The notes under the pieces are model-generated. The model was not told where the DNA came from, made no database searches, and saw nothing but the letters and a program-made list of their open reading frames with translations. A program made the translations under genes and the position numbers. DNA of 51,504 bases. Source: Chloracidobacterium sp. UBA3360. Its GTDB lineage: Bacteria > Acidobacteriota > Blastocatellia > Pyrinomonadales > Pyrinomonadaceae. Numbering within the stretch: position 1 is the stretch's first letter; every line of letters begins with the position of its first letter. Location: NCBI GenBank assembly GCA_002360555.1, contig DEQS01000048.1:1-51504 (forward strand). The letters are read 5' to 3'. Shown piece by piece: positions 17,817 through 26,399 of the stretch.

Positions 17817-18263
17817 ATGTCGATCCTCGATTCAATAGGTATTCAGAAAATTTTGCCGCACCGTTATCCGTTTTTGCTCGTGGATAAGATCATCGAGCTC
17901 GAGCCGCGCGTGCGTATCGTCGGAATCAAACAGGTCACGATAAATGAGCCGTTCTTTGCCGGACATTTTCCTGAGGCCCCGGTTATGCCGGGAGTTTTGC
18001 AGATCGAAGCCCTCGCACAGGTCGGAGCTATTTTAGCGCTGCGTGAGTTTGAGGATCGCGACAGCAAGATACCGTTTTTTACCGGCATCGAAAAAGCTCG
18101 CTTTCGCCGCCCCGTTGTGCCGGGAGATACGCTAAGGCTCGAAGTGGTCGCTCTAAGGATCGGGAGCCGCGTGCAAAAAATGCACGGCATCGCCTCGGTT
18201 GACGGCCAGGTCGCCGCCGAAGCCGAGATACTATCGATCATTGCCGACCGCGAACAACAATAA
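17817..18263 (+). CDS. fabZ: 3-hydroxyacyl-ACP dehydratase
   Basis: A 148-aa hot-dog-fold enzyme of fatty acid synthesis. Catalytic His50 and Glu64 lie in FFAGHFPEAPVMPGVLQIEA; the start ILPHRYPFLLVD is diagnostic for FabZ. ATG 17817 is chosen over a TTG at 17775 that falls in the terminator hairpin. It precedes lpxA, as in the common fabZ-lpxA pair: both draw on 3-hydroxyacyl-ACP, so the pair balances phospholipid and lipid A synthesis. A small membrane-protein gene sits between the two here. Confidence 0.96.
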   Translation: MSILDSIGIQKILPHRYPFLLVDKIIELEPRVRIVGIKQVTINEPFFAGHFPEAPVMPGVLQIEALAQVGAILALREFEDRDSKIPFFTGIEKARFRRPVVPGDTLRLEVVALRIGSRVQKMHGIASVDGQVAAEAEILSIIADREQQ

Positions 18264-18270
18264 ACAATAT

Positions 18271-18531
18271 ATGGAACTTACAACTACTCAACTTTATACC
18301 TATGTGATCATCGGCCAGATCATCATCGGAATACTGCTCGGCCTGATCCCTTTCTTTGTTGGCCGGAGCCGCGGTAACGCAAGGCTCGGAAAATATGGTT
18401 TTTTGGCTACGCTGATCGCCGGGCTGTTGTCGCCGCTCGCAGCCATTATCGCGGCGGTGATCTCGGTATGGATGATCGTTAAAAAAACGGCCGCATCGAA
18501 TAACGGATCAAAAGAAAGCGACCCCGCATGA
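18271..18531 (+). CDS. Small two-helix membrane protein between fabZ and lpxA
   Basis: An 86-aa protein with two hydrophobic helices (about 9-33 and 45-72) around a short basic loop (GRSRGNARLGKYG), and a polar C-terminal tail (TAASNNGSKESDPA). I do not recognise the family. It starts seven bases after fabZ and overlaps lpxA by four (ATGA), so it is co-translated with lipid A genes. In many genomes lpxD or lpxC sits in this neighbourhood; neither is present. A link to envelope lipid synthesis is inferred only from position. Confidence 0.78.
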   Translation: MELTTTQLYTYVIIGQIIIGILLGLIPFFVGRSRGNARLGKYGFLATLIAGLLSPLAAIIAAVISVWMIVKKTAASNNGSKESDPA

Positions 18532-19319
18532 CATCGAAAATGAGTTTATTCATCCACGAGTCGGCGATCGTCGGCGAAAATGCAATGATCGGCGACGGCT
18601 GTCATATCGGGCCATTTTGCTCGATCGGTGATGATGTCACGCTCGGCGAAAACGTCCGGCTAGAATCACATGTCGTCGTTGACGGAAATACGTCTATCGG
18701 CGACGGGACGCAAGTTTTCCCTTTCGTCTCGATCGGGCTTGCACCGCAGGATCTGAAATACGCCGGCGAACCGACTTCGACCGAGATCGGCAAGAATAAT
18801 CACATTCGCGAATTTGTCACGATCCATCGCGGCACCGTTGGCGGCGGCGGCGTAACGCGTATCGGCGACGGCAATTTGCTGATGGCCCAGGCTCACGTCG
18901 CTCACGATTGTCAGCTCGGCAATGAGATCATCATGGCAAATGCCGCGACGCTCGCCGGCCACGTCGAGATCGCTGATAAGGCAAGCGTCGGTGCCTATTC
19001 GGGCGTGCATCAATTTTGTCGCGTCGGTTACGAAGCATTTATCGGTGGATATTCTGTCGTCGTCAAAGACGCGATGCCCTACGCCATCATCCAGGGCAAT
19101 CACGCTAAATGCTACGGCTTAAACCGTCTCGGCGTAAAGCGTCGCGGCTACAGCAAAGACACCATCGAAAAGCTTAACCACGCTTTTCATCTGTTGCTCT
19201 CGTCAAAACTCAATACGAGCCAGGCCGTCGAGCGAATCCGCTCTGAGATCTCCGGTTCGCCCGAGGTGGACCTACTGACGAAGTTCATCGAAAGCTCAAA
19301 ACGAGGGGTCGTCAAATAA
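18528..19319 (+). CDS. lpxA: Acyl-ACP:UDP-N-acetylglucosamine O-acyltransferase
   Basis: A 263-aa left-handed beta-helix enzyme that performs the first step of lipid A synthesis. Hexapeptide repeats (such as IGDGCHIGPF and VTLGENVRLE) fill residues 10-190, the catalytic His is His126 (AHVAHDCQLG), and the C-terminal helical domain follows (GVKRRGYSKDTIEKL). Two starts are possible: ATG 18528, overlapping the small membrane gene, and ATG 18540. The next gene begins immediately at the stop codon. Confidence 0.95.
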   Translation: MTSKMSLFIHESAIVGENAMIGDGCHIGPFCSIGDDVTLGENVRLESHVVVDGNTSIGDGTQVFPFVSIGLAPQDLKYAGEPTSTEIGKNNHIREFVTIHRGTVGGGGVTRIGDGNLLMAQAHVAHDCQLGNEIIMANAATLAGHVEIADKASVGAYSGVHQFCRVGYEAFIGGYSVVVKDAMPYAIIQGNHAKCYGLNRLGVKRRGYSKDTIEKLNHAFHLLLSSKLNTSQAVERIRSEISGSPEVDLLTKFIESSKRGVVK

Positions 19320-19538
19320 ATGTCAAATGAAACCCACTCTATCGAAGATTTTGGCAAACGCATCCAGCGTTGCTATGGGTGTTTTATCGCCTATCACCTC
19401 AAGGACATGTATCTCGGCGAGGACGTCACATTCTTTTGCGACTATTGTAAGGACGAGACGATGTTTCACTTTGACGAGTTTTCAAAACTGCTCGACCTGT
19501 CAAAATTGAACCAACCCGGCGACGACCATCCTCATTGA
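19320..19538 (+). CDS. Small zinc-ribbon-like protein
   Basis: A 72-aa hydrophilic protein with two CxxC pairs, CYGC (residues about 18-21) and CDYC (about 40-43), spaced as in a small zinc finger. It is acidic toward the C-terminus and ends in a His-rich tail (DDHPH). The ATG joins the lpxA stop (TAAATG), so translation is coupled. No family is recognised and the function is unknown. Confidence 0.78.
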   Translation: MSNETHSIEDFGKRIQRCYGCFIAYHLKDMYLGEDVTFFCDYCKDETMFHFDEFSKLLDLSKLNQPGDDHPH

Positions 19539-19587
19539 TATCAACGACGCTTTTCCACATCGCACGGTAATCCTTTAAAATCTATCC

Positions 19588-22500
19588 GTGGCCGAAAATA
19601 CCAAACCAGAAAAGCCGACTCTCACCGGGCTTGCACGTCGCCTCGGGCAATTGCCGGCGGATAAAAAGCGTGCGGCGTTGGAGACGAGCGCGGCTCTAGC
19701 GGGCGTGTCCTTGCGTGTCAGCCGCGAGTTTGTCGAGGCGGTGCCGAAAGCGGCAAAGGTCTTGTCGACTGACGATCTGCGCAACTGGGGCGAGTTTGGC
19801 AGACGACTCGCTATGGGCAATGCCGACAGCGGCGTCAAATTTTTTGCCGACGGCGTCGATGGCCTAAAAAAGATCCCAAAAGCCGCCAGAGCCGCAGTTT
19901 TTCACGTGTGCTCGCGTCAACTAGTGCTTTCCAGCTCGATCGCTTTGCAGACATTTCACCTCATCCCTGGGATCGCGGCCGATCTCGCGGACAAAAGGCT
20001 TTTAGCAAGCATCCTAAACCTCGCTGTCGAGATCGCCCAGCGTTCGGCAAAACACAGTGCAGACTTTCTCGAACATACCCCGGCCGTCGCTCGCGCTATT
20101 GAGCAGTTTGGAGATGACTCGCCCGCCGTTGCTGATGCCGTGCTAACACTTGCAGCCGATTTTGTGAGCCGCACAGGCGGCCTGACTGCGGATCTCTGGC
20201 AAGAATTGCCAACCGCGCTCGCCGTCATCACCGCGCCGAATGCAGTCGCCCTGATGGAGAGCTCTGCCGAGTTTTTAGAATATGGCGGCAGCGTAACGCT
20301 CCATTTTGTCGCGTCGGGCAGCAAAGTGCTTACATTATCCGAACGAGCGTTTGACGATTGGCGCGCTGCCTCACGCGAGATCGCCCGACACGGCAACGCC
20401 GTACTGATCGCTTTTCTACGGGCGACACCAAAGCTCGTTGACCGCCTCGCCGGGCCAAAAAGCCGCCTCGAACAGGGCACGGTCAATCGCGTCTTGCTCC
20501 TTACAAAACGCATCGCCGAAACCGATGCCGAGAGCGCATTGGCCGCTTTCAAATCTAGCGCCGCTGCGTTACAAAAAGTCTCTGTCGAGCAGTTTGAAGA
20601 GTGGGTAGAGAGTGGTCTTCGCGAAAACGTGGACGAATCCACCAAAGCCCGCCGCAGCTATTTTGCCCTCGAAACCCGAGCCTCAAACGAACGGCTGCAA
20701 AAAGTCCGCCTCGGCCTCTCGCTAGAGAGCATCCAACCCGTCCTGCGGATGTACATCGAGGCGCTCACAGGCAAAGAAGTCGAGATCGTGCCGCTCAACG
20801 CTTTTGGGGCTGAGACGCGGATCGGTGACGGCAAGACCATCCATCTGCCGTCATCAATCGCCGAATTTGACGATGACGAAATGGATTTTCGCCTCTACAA
20901 AGTCCTCGCCGCCCACGGCGCCGGCCAGATCGAATTTGGCACCTTTGACCGCGACACGCTCGAACTAAAAGCCGCATTCACCGATCTCAGCGAGCTGTAT
21001 TCGATGACCGCCGAAGAGCGTGATTCGTTTTCTCTTGACGGCTATCTGGGCGATCCAGGTCAGAACCGGCTGCGTGAACGGGCGGTCAGTTTGCCCAAAG
21101 ATTCAGACTACCGTGCTGTCCTCAAAACCTTCCCCGAACCACGCTTGGCGCGCAAAATATTCGGCACGATGGAAAACGCCCGTATAGACCACCGTCTGCG
21201 GCACACCTATCGCGGACTGGTCAAAGACCTCGACCTGATGCGTACACACTTAGGTTCGAACCGTCCCTACATCTTCGACCTTCCAATCCATCAGGTTCCG
21301 TCCGAGCTGCTGTTTCAGATAACGCTCTGCGGCGGTGCGACCGAAGATGCTAAGAGATTTTACGGCCAGATCGTTTCCGAGATCGAAAGCGTGATCGAAA
21401 CGTATTTTCATTCGACATTCGACATTCGAAATTCGTCATTGCCAACCGTTGCCGACAGTCTTATGGCAACCTCGCGCATCTACACGCTCTTTCAGAACAT
21501 CACGCCCGAGCAATCGCAAGAGTCCGAGACGGACAGCACGGAGGAAAAGAGCGATTTTGCATACGACGACAAAGACGCCGCTGAATCCGTGACCGACGAT
21601 CGCTCTCAACGCGAGCAGCAAAAACAGATGCAGGATATCCGCGATCTGTTCAACGCCTGGAACAGCCTCGACGACGAAGGCGAGCCGGATGATCTGCAGG
21701 GTGCCGAGGCGTGGTCGCAGAGCGAGGTGCCGGAACAGGCGCTTGAGGCGGACGACCTTGCATTTGCCTACGACGAATGGGACCGCGAACTAAACGATTA
21801 CCGCGTTGGCTGGAGCCGTGTCATCGAGAAAAAGGTCAAGAACGGCGACCGCAATTTTGTCGAGCTCGCCCGCTCGCGTTATCGCGGCGTCATCTCATCG
21901 ATCCGTCATCAGTTTCAGTTGATGAAACCCGAAAATCTGACCCGCATCAACCGCGAGATCGACGGCGAGGATTACGACCTCAACGCCCTGGTCGATTTTG
22001 TCGTCGACCGAAAAGCCGACGGCCTGCAGTCTGAAAATATCTACACAAAACGTCTGCGAAAACAGCGTGATGTTGCCGTATCCTTATTGCTCGACCAGTC
22101 AAGCTCGACCGCCCGCACGATCACGCGCAACCCAATGCAACCTTACACGCATCCGGGCCGCCGCATCATCGAGATCGAAAAAGAGGGGATCGTCTTGATG
22201 AGCGAGGCCCTCGAGGCCGTCGGCGATGTCTATTCGATAAATGGCTTTACCAGCGAAGGCCGGCGGAATGTGAAATTTTATGTCGTCAAAGATTTCAACG
22301 AAAAGTATTCCGACGAGATCGAAAAACGCATCGGCGGCATTACGTTTCAAAACAACACTCGTCTCGGCGCCGCGATCCGCCATGCGGCGGCAAAATTATT
22401 ACGACAAGAATCACGCACCAAGCTGCTGATCATCCTCACCGACGGCCGCCCGTACGATCACGATTACGGCGACGCCCGCTACGCCCGCGAGGACGTTCGC

Positions 22501-22674
22501 GAAGCCCTGACCGAAGCGAAAATGTCGGGCATCACACCGTTTTGTATCACCGTCGATCGCGAATCCGAGGCGGAACTCAAAGACCTCTACGGCGACGTCG
22601 GCTACACGATCATCGACGACGTATTAAGCCTGCCCGAGCGTATGCCCAATATTTACCGGCGTTTGACCAGTTAG
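19588..22674 (+). CDS. NorD/CbbO-like large VWA-domain protein
   Basis: A 1028-aa cytoplasmic protein. The N-terminal ~350 residues are Ala/Leu-rich helices that look like HEAT-type repeats; the middle is acidic (ESETDSTEEK, DDEGEPDD). The C-terminal VWA domain has a MIDAS site: DQSSS near residue 835, a central Thr, and TDGRPYDHDYGD. This layout matches NorD/CbbO activators, which work with a MoxR-type AAA+ ATPase to insert metal or open the active site of enzymes such as nitric oxide reductase or Rubisco. Neither a MoxR gene nor a client is in the window. The start is GTG 19588. The ABC-F gene follows after 11 bases. Confidence 0.83.
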   Translation: MAENTKPEKPTLTGLARRLGQLPADKKRAALETSAALAGVSLRVSREFVEAVPKAAKVLSTDDLRNWGEFGRRLAMGNADSGVKFFADGVDGLKKIPKAARAAVFHVCSRQLVLSSSIALQTFHLIPGIAADLADKRLLASILNLAVEIAQRSAKHSADFLEHTPAVARAIEQFGDDSPAVADAVLTLAADFVSRTGGLTADLWQELPTALAVITAPNAVALMESSAEFLEYGGSVTLHFVASGSKVLTLSERAFDDWRAASREIARHGNAVLIAFLRATPKLVDRLAGPKSRLEQGTVNRVLLLTKRIAETDAESALAAFKSSAAALQKVSVEQFEEWVESGLRENVDESTKARRSYFALETRASNERLQKVRLGLSLESIQPVLRMYIEALTGKEVEIVPLNAFGAETRIGDGKTIHLPSSIAEFDDDEMDFRLYKVLAAHGAGQIEFGTFDRDTLELKAAFTDLSELYSMTAEERDSFSLDGYLGDPGQNRLRERAVSLPKDSDYRAVLKTFPEPRLARKIFGTMENARIDHRLRHTYRGLVKDLDLMRTHLGSNRPYIFDLPIHQVPSELLFQITLCGGATEDAKRFYGQIVSEIESVIETYFHSTFDIRNSSLPTVADSLMATSRIYTLFQNITPEQSQESETDSTEEKSDFAYDDKDAAESVTDDRSQREQQKQMQDIRDLFNAWNSLDDEGEPDDLQGAEAWSQSEVPEQALEADDLAFAYDEWDRELNDYRVGWSRVIEKKVKNGDRNFVELARSRYRGVISSIRHQFQLMKPENLTRINREIDGEDYDLNALVDFVVDRKADGLQSENIYTKRLRKQRDVAVSLLLDQSSSTARTITRNPMQPYTHPGRRIIEIEKEGIVLMSEALEAVGDVYSINGFTSEGRRNVKFYVVKDFNEKYSDEIEKRIGGITFQNNTRLGAAIRHAAAKLLRQESRTKLLIILTDGRPYDHDYGDARYAREDVREALTEAKMSGITPFCITVDRESEAELKDLYGDVGYTIIDDVLSLPERMPNIYRRLTS

Positions 22675-22685
22675 TAACGCATTTT

Positions 22686-24587
22686 ATGAACATCGTCTCG
22701 CTCGAAAATGTCTCAAAAAACTACGGCTTCAAACCGCTTTTTGAGAACGTAACACTCGGTCTCGAAGACCGCGATAAGATCGGCATTATCGGTGCCAACG
22801 GCTCCGGCAAATCGACCTTGCTCAAGATCATCGCCGGCGTCGAGGTACCCGAAACCGGCCGGGTCACTCGCGCCAAGGGCCAGACGCTCGCCTACCTGTC
22901 GCAAAATCCACCGTACGACCCGGAACTGAGTGTGCTCGAAACTATCTTTGCGTCGAGCAGCGGCGTGATGCAGACGATCCGCGATTACGAGGCAGTCTGT
23001 CACGAAGTAGCAGACGGAAAAAGCGACCCCGCGACACTCCAACGGATGTCGGACCTGCAGCACGATCTTGAGATAAACGGCGGCTGGGACATCGAGGCAA
23101 ACGCCCGCTCCGTCCTGACAAAACTCGACATCACCGATACGTCCGCCAAGATGGGAGCCTTGTCCGGCGGGCAGCGAAAACGCGTCGCTCTCGCGCACGA
23201 GCTGATCTTCAAACCCGACATCCTCATTCTCGACGAGCCCACTAACCACCTCGACGCCGACACGATCGAGTGGCTGGAAAAATATCTCGCGAGATATACG
23301 GGGATGCTGCTGCTCGTGACGCACGACCGCTATTTCCTCGACCGCGTGACCGACCGCATCTTCGAGGTCGATCGCGGCACGGTGCAGAATTTTAGCGGTA
23401 ACTACGCCTATTATCTAGAGAAAAAAGCCGAGCAAGAAGAACTGCGTGCGGTCGAGGGACACAAACGCGAGCAGCTTATTAAGAAAGAACTCGCCTGGCT
23501 CCGTCGCGGTGCCAAAGCACGTACACGTAAATCGAAGCACCGCATCGAAGCCGCCCACAGCCTAATGGCGATCCCCAAAGAACAGGCCAAAGGCGAGGTC
23601 GATATCGCCATCGGTTCAAAACGTCTCGGGTCAAAGGTCGTCGAGATCAACAATATTTCAAAATCGTACGGCACAAACAAGCTGATCGACGATTTCACCT
23701 ATCTGCTAAAACGCGACGACCGCATCGGCGTCATCGGAGCGAACGGCAGCGGCAAAACGACTTTGCTCGATATGATCACCGGCCGCATTTCGCCCGACGC
23801 CGGTGACATCGACATCGGCCAGACTGTCCACATCGGCTATTACGACCAGGAAAGCCGTGCCCTCAACGACGAGCAGCGTGTCATCGATTACATCCGCGAT
23901 GTCGCCGAATACGTCACCACAAACGAGGGTATCCAGATCACGGCGGGCAAGATGCTCGAACGTTTTCTGTTCGAACCGGCCGCGCAGTACGCCGTCATCG
24001 GCAACCTCTCTGGCGGCGAACGCCGTCGCTTGTATTTGCTGAGAATTCTGATGGGTTCGCCAAACGTCCTGCTGCTCGACGAGCCGACCAATGACCTCGA
24101 CATCCCGACACTCATCGCCCTCGAAGAGTATCTAGACGATTTCGCCGGTGCCCTCATCGTCGTCAGCCACGACCGCTATTTCCTCGACCGAACCATCGAA
24201 AACGTTTTCCGCTTTGAGCCGGGCGGCCACGTCCGAGAATTCGCCGGCGACTACACCGCCTACCTCGATGCCATCGGGCGTGAGGAAGCTCTTGTCAGAA
24301 CCGGGAGCGATAGCGACAGGGTTCCTAAAACCCCCGACACCAAACCAACTAGTCCGGAAACGTTCACGCCCAAAAAACTAACCTTCAAAGAATCCCGGGA
24401 ACTCGAGTCTCTCGAACAAAGCATCGCCGCCGCGGAGGCCCGCCTGCCCGAGATCGATAAAGAACTTGCCCTCGCCGCCAGTGACGCAGGAAAGGTCCAC
24501 GAACTTTTTACAGAGCAGCAACGCCTGACCGAACAACTCGACACCGACATGACCCGCTGGGCCGAGCTTGCCGAAAGAGCGGAATGA
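22686..24587 (+). CDS. uup: ABC-F family ATPase (Uup-like)
   Basis: A 633-aa soluble protein with two ABC modules and no membrane part. Walker A motifs GANGSGKST (near 37) and GANGSGKTT (near 353) and signature motifs LSGGQRKRVAL and LSGGERRRLYL are intact. The linker between modules contains the basic helical region typical of ribosome-binding ABC-F proteins (LAWLRRGAKARTRKSKHR). A C-terminal coiled coil (about 560-633, with LTFKESRELESLE) points to Uup rather than EttA. Such proteins act on the ribosome or on DNA/replication intermediates. ATG 22686 is chosen; a longer frame would read back through the VWA gene. Confidence 0.92.
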   Translation: MNIVSLENVSKNYGFKPLFENVTLGLEDRDKIGIIGANGSGKSTLLKIIAGVEVPETGRVTRAKGQTLAYLSQNPPYDPELSVLETIFASSSGVMQTIRDYEAVCHEVADGKSDPATLQRMSDLQHDLEINGGWDIEANARSVLTKLDITDTSAKMGALSGGQRKRVALAHELIFKPDILILDEPTNHLDADTIEWLEKYLARYTGMLLLVTHDRYFLDRVTDRIFEVDRGTVQNFSGNYAYYLEKKAEQEELRAVEGHKREQLIKKELAWLRRGAKARTRKSKHRIEAAHSLMAIPKEQAKGEVDIAIGSKRLGSKVVEINNISKSYGTNKLIDDFTYLLKRDDRIGVIGANGSGKTTLLDMITGRISPDAGDIDIGQTVHIGYYDQESRALNDEQRVIDYIRDVAEYVTTNEGIQITAGKMLERFLFEPAAQYAVIGNLSGGERRRLYLLRILMGSPNVLLLDEPTNDLDIPTLIALEEYLDDFAGALIVVSHDRYFLDRTIENVFRFEPGGHVREFAGDYTAYLDAIGREEALVRTGSDSDRVPKTPDTKPTSPETFTPKKLTFKESRELESLEQSIAAAEARLPEIDKELALAASDAGKVHELFTEQQRLTEQLDTDMTRWAELAERAE

Positions 24588-24677
24588 ATTGTCTACCGCA
24601 CAACAATTTTCGCTTGTCGAGATCTAAAAACTTATGATATGACTATTTAGAGAACCCAATCCACGGAGGTCAGTGTC

Positions 24678-26084
24678 ATGAGATCATCGGTCCGCACGCT
24701 TCTTTGTCTGCTTTTTATCCTTGTTCCGTTATTCGTATTCGCTCAACGTAGCGACCGTGAACCCCGCCAGATCAGATCATCGGGCGGCGGTGCAGCTCCC
24801 GATATCTCGGACAGCATGACCGACGAACAACGCGCCGAGATCCAGCGGGGCATCGCCGAGAACATTGCAAAGTTGAAGGCCGAGGGCAAACTTGCCCCCG
24901 AGAGCCCTCAGGCCGTGGGTCTGAATTGGCCGGTGCGGAAAGTGAATTTTAACGATCGTTTCATCGAAGGTATCTCCAATTATGTCGACCAAAATCCGGC
25001 CAATCCGGGGGCGACGCTCGAGTGGAACTGCGGCACCCGAACATATGACGTGGCGGGTTACAATCATGGCGGGATCGACATTTTTACATGGCCGTTCGGC
25101 TGGCTTAGGATGGACACATTTCAGGCCGAGGTAGTCGCTACTGCGGCCGGCACGATCATTCAAAAAGCCGACGGCAATTTTGACCGCAACTGTGCGATGG
25201 GTGGCGGTAATCCGAACATGATCTTTGTCCGTCACGCGGATGGCTCGGTCGCTTGGTATCTGCATATGAAGGCAAATTCGCTCACGTCGAAGGGCGTCGG
25301 AGCGACTGTTGCCCAGGGCGAGTTTCTCGGCGTCGTCGGCAGTTCCGGTTCATCGACCGGCCCGCATCTGCATTTTGAGCTTTATAACGCGTCGAACCAA
25401 CTACAGGAACCCTATCAGGGTGCTTGCAATAGCCTTAACGCAAGCAGTTGGTGGAACGTGCAAGAACCCTATCGCAACACGCGCATCAATGCCCTCATGA
25501 CCGGATCCGCTGCCCCGGTCATGCCCGCGTGCCCAACGCAGGAGGTGCCGAATGCCCAGTCCACTTTCGCACCCGGCTCGACCATTTTTATGACTGCGTT
25601 TTATCGTGATCAACTAATTAGCCAGCAGACGGTTTGGGAATTGGTGCGCCCCGATGGATCTGTGCATCTGACGTGGAATCACACCAGCCCGGACACATAC
25701 AGTGCATCGTGGTGGTGGTACTCGCGGGTCCTGCCGGCCACACCGCTTGGAACCTGGCGAGTGCGTCTCACATCTTTGGGACAAACCGTCGAACGGCCCT
25801 TTATCCTCGGCACCCCAAGTTCGGCGTTGGTCACTCTGACGGGTCGCGTTACCTCTTCTTCCGGACGCGGGATAGGCCGCGTAGCCGTTACTCTTACTAA
25901 TTCTACGACTGGTGCGAATGTAAGCACCATGACTCAAAAGAACGGCCAATATACGTTCAGCAATGTCGCAGCGGGAGCAAACTACACGGTCACCGCTACG
26001 CACAGGCGATTCATATTTGGTAACGCCGTCCGCTCCATCACGCCCGTCGAGAACACGACCGGACTAGACATCAACGCGCAATAG
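24678..26084 (+). CDS. Secreted M23 (LytM) peptidase with C-terminal CarbopepD-like domain
   Basis: A 468-aa exported protein. Signal peptide 1-22 (ending FAQ). The LytM domain (about 100-235) keeps the zinc ligands: His/Asp in YNHGGIDIF near 129-133 and the HxH of GPHLHFELY near 233. This family cleaves peptide cross-links in cell wall peptidoglycan, or acts as an amidase activator when ligands are lost; here they are present. A middle beta-rich part (about 275-375) is followed by a carboxypeptidase regulatory-like domain (LTGRVTSSSGRGIGRVAVTL, about 390-468). A strong GGAGG site precedes ATG 24678. A hairpin terminator follows. Confidence 0.88.
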   Translation: MRSSVRTLLCLLFILVPLFVFAQRSDREPRQIRSSGGGAAPDISDSMTDEQRAEIQRGIAENIAKLKAEGKLAPESPQAVGLNWPVRKVNFNDRFIEGISNYVDQNPANPGATLEWNCGTRTYDVAGYNHGGIDIFTWPFGWLRMDTFQAEVVATAAGTIIQKADGNFDRNCAMGGGNPNMIFVRHADGSVAWYLHMKANSLTSKGVGATVAQGEFLGVVGSSGSSTGPHLHFELYNASNQLQEPYQGACNSLNASSWWNVQEPYRNTRINALMTGSAAPVMPACPTQEVPNAQSTFAPGSTIFMTAFYRDQLISQQTVWELVRPDGSVHLTWNHTSPDTYSASWWWYSRVLPATPLGTWRVRLTSLGQTVERPFILGTPSSALVTLTGRVTSSSGRGIGRVAVTLTNSTTGANVSTMTQKNGQYTFSNVAAGANYTVTATHRRFIFGNAVRSITPVENTTGLDINAQ

Positions 26085-26122
26085 ATGAATGTAAGCCCCC
26101 TAGAACATCCTGCAAATATAAG

Positions 26123-26168
26123 TTAACGAAAAATAAAAAAGACGGCACCAGATGCCGTCTTTTCGTTA
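26123..26168. terminator. Bidirectional hairpin terminator between M23 gene and tRNA
   Basis: GACGGCA (26141-26147) pairs with TGCCGTC (26153-26159) around a 5-base loop, flanked by an A run on the left and TTTT on the right. An outer pair, TTAACGAAAA and TTTTCGTTAA, lengthens the stem. It can terminate the M23 transcript (plus) and the tRNA transcript (minus). Confidence 0.9.
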
Positions 26169-26173
26169 ATAAA

Positions 26174-26250
26174 TGGTGGCTGGAGAGGGACTTGAACACT
26201 CGACCTCGGGGTTATGAATCCCGCGCTCTAACCAGCTGAGCTACCCAGCC
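26174..26250 (-). tRNA. tRNA-Met (anticodon CAT), 77 nt with encoded CCA
   Basis: Cloverleaf on the minus strand: acceptor GGCTGGG/TCCAGCC (last pair G-T), D arm GCTC/GAGC, anticodon loop TTCATAA with CAT centred, T loop TTCAAGT, and CCA encoded at 26176-26174. The sequence resembles elongator tRNA-Met, but a CAT anticodon is also used by tRNA-Ile2, which would need a lysidine enzyme to tell. Two stem positions do not pair: A31-C39 in the anticodon stem and T52-C62 in the T stem. A clear promoter lies upstream and a terminator downstream, so it is probably functional. Confidence 0.85.
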
Positions 26251-26261
26251 ACAAACAATTG

Positions 26262-26289
26262 ATTATAGTTTTTGATGCGAAAAAATCAA
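26262..26289 (-). promoter_or_regulatory. Sigma-70 promoter for the tRNA
   Basis: On the minus strand, TTGATT (26289-26284), a 16-base spacer and a perfect TATAAT (26267-26262). The tRNA 5' end lies 12 bases after the -10 box, as expected for a stable RNA gene. Confidence 0.7.
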
Positions 26290-26399
26290 GGCACGCAGTT
26301 TCGCGATGTTTAGCAAGTGGTGATGCGAGCTCCAACAGCTAATTTACAGCACAACCCGCAAGCGGCGTTTGTCGTCAAATATTGAGATATAATAGGTCT

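Noticed and set aside
19956..20645. A 229-codon open frame antisense to the VWA gene
   Set aside because: Low-complexity Ser/Arg/Ala composition typical of a shadow frame in GC-rich coding DNA.
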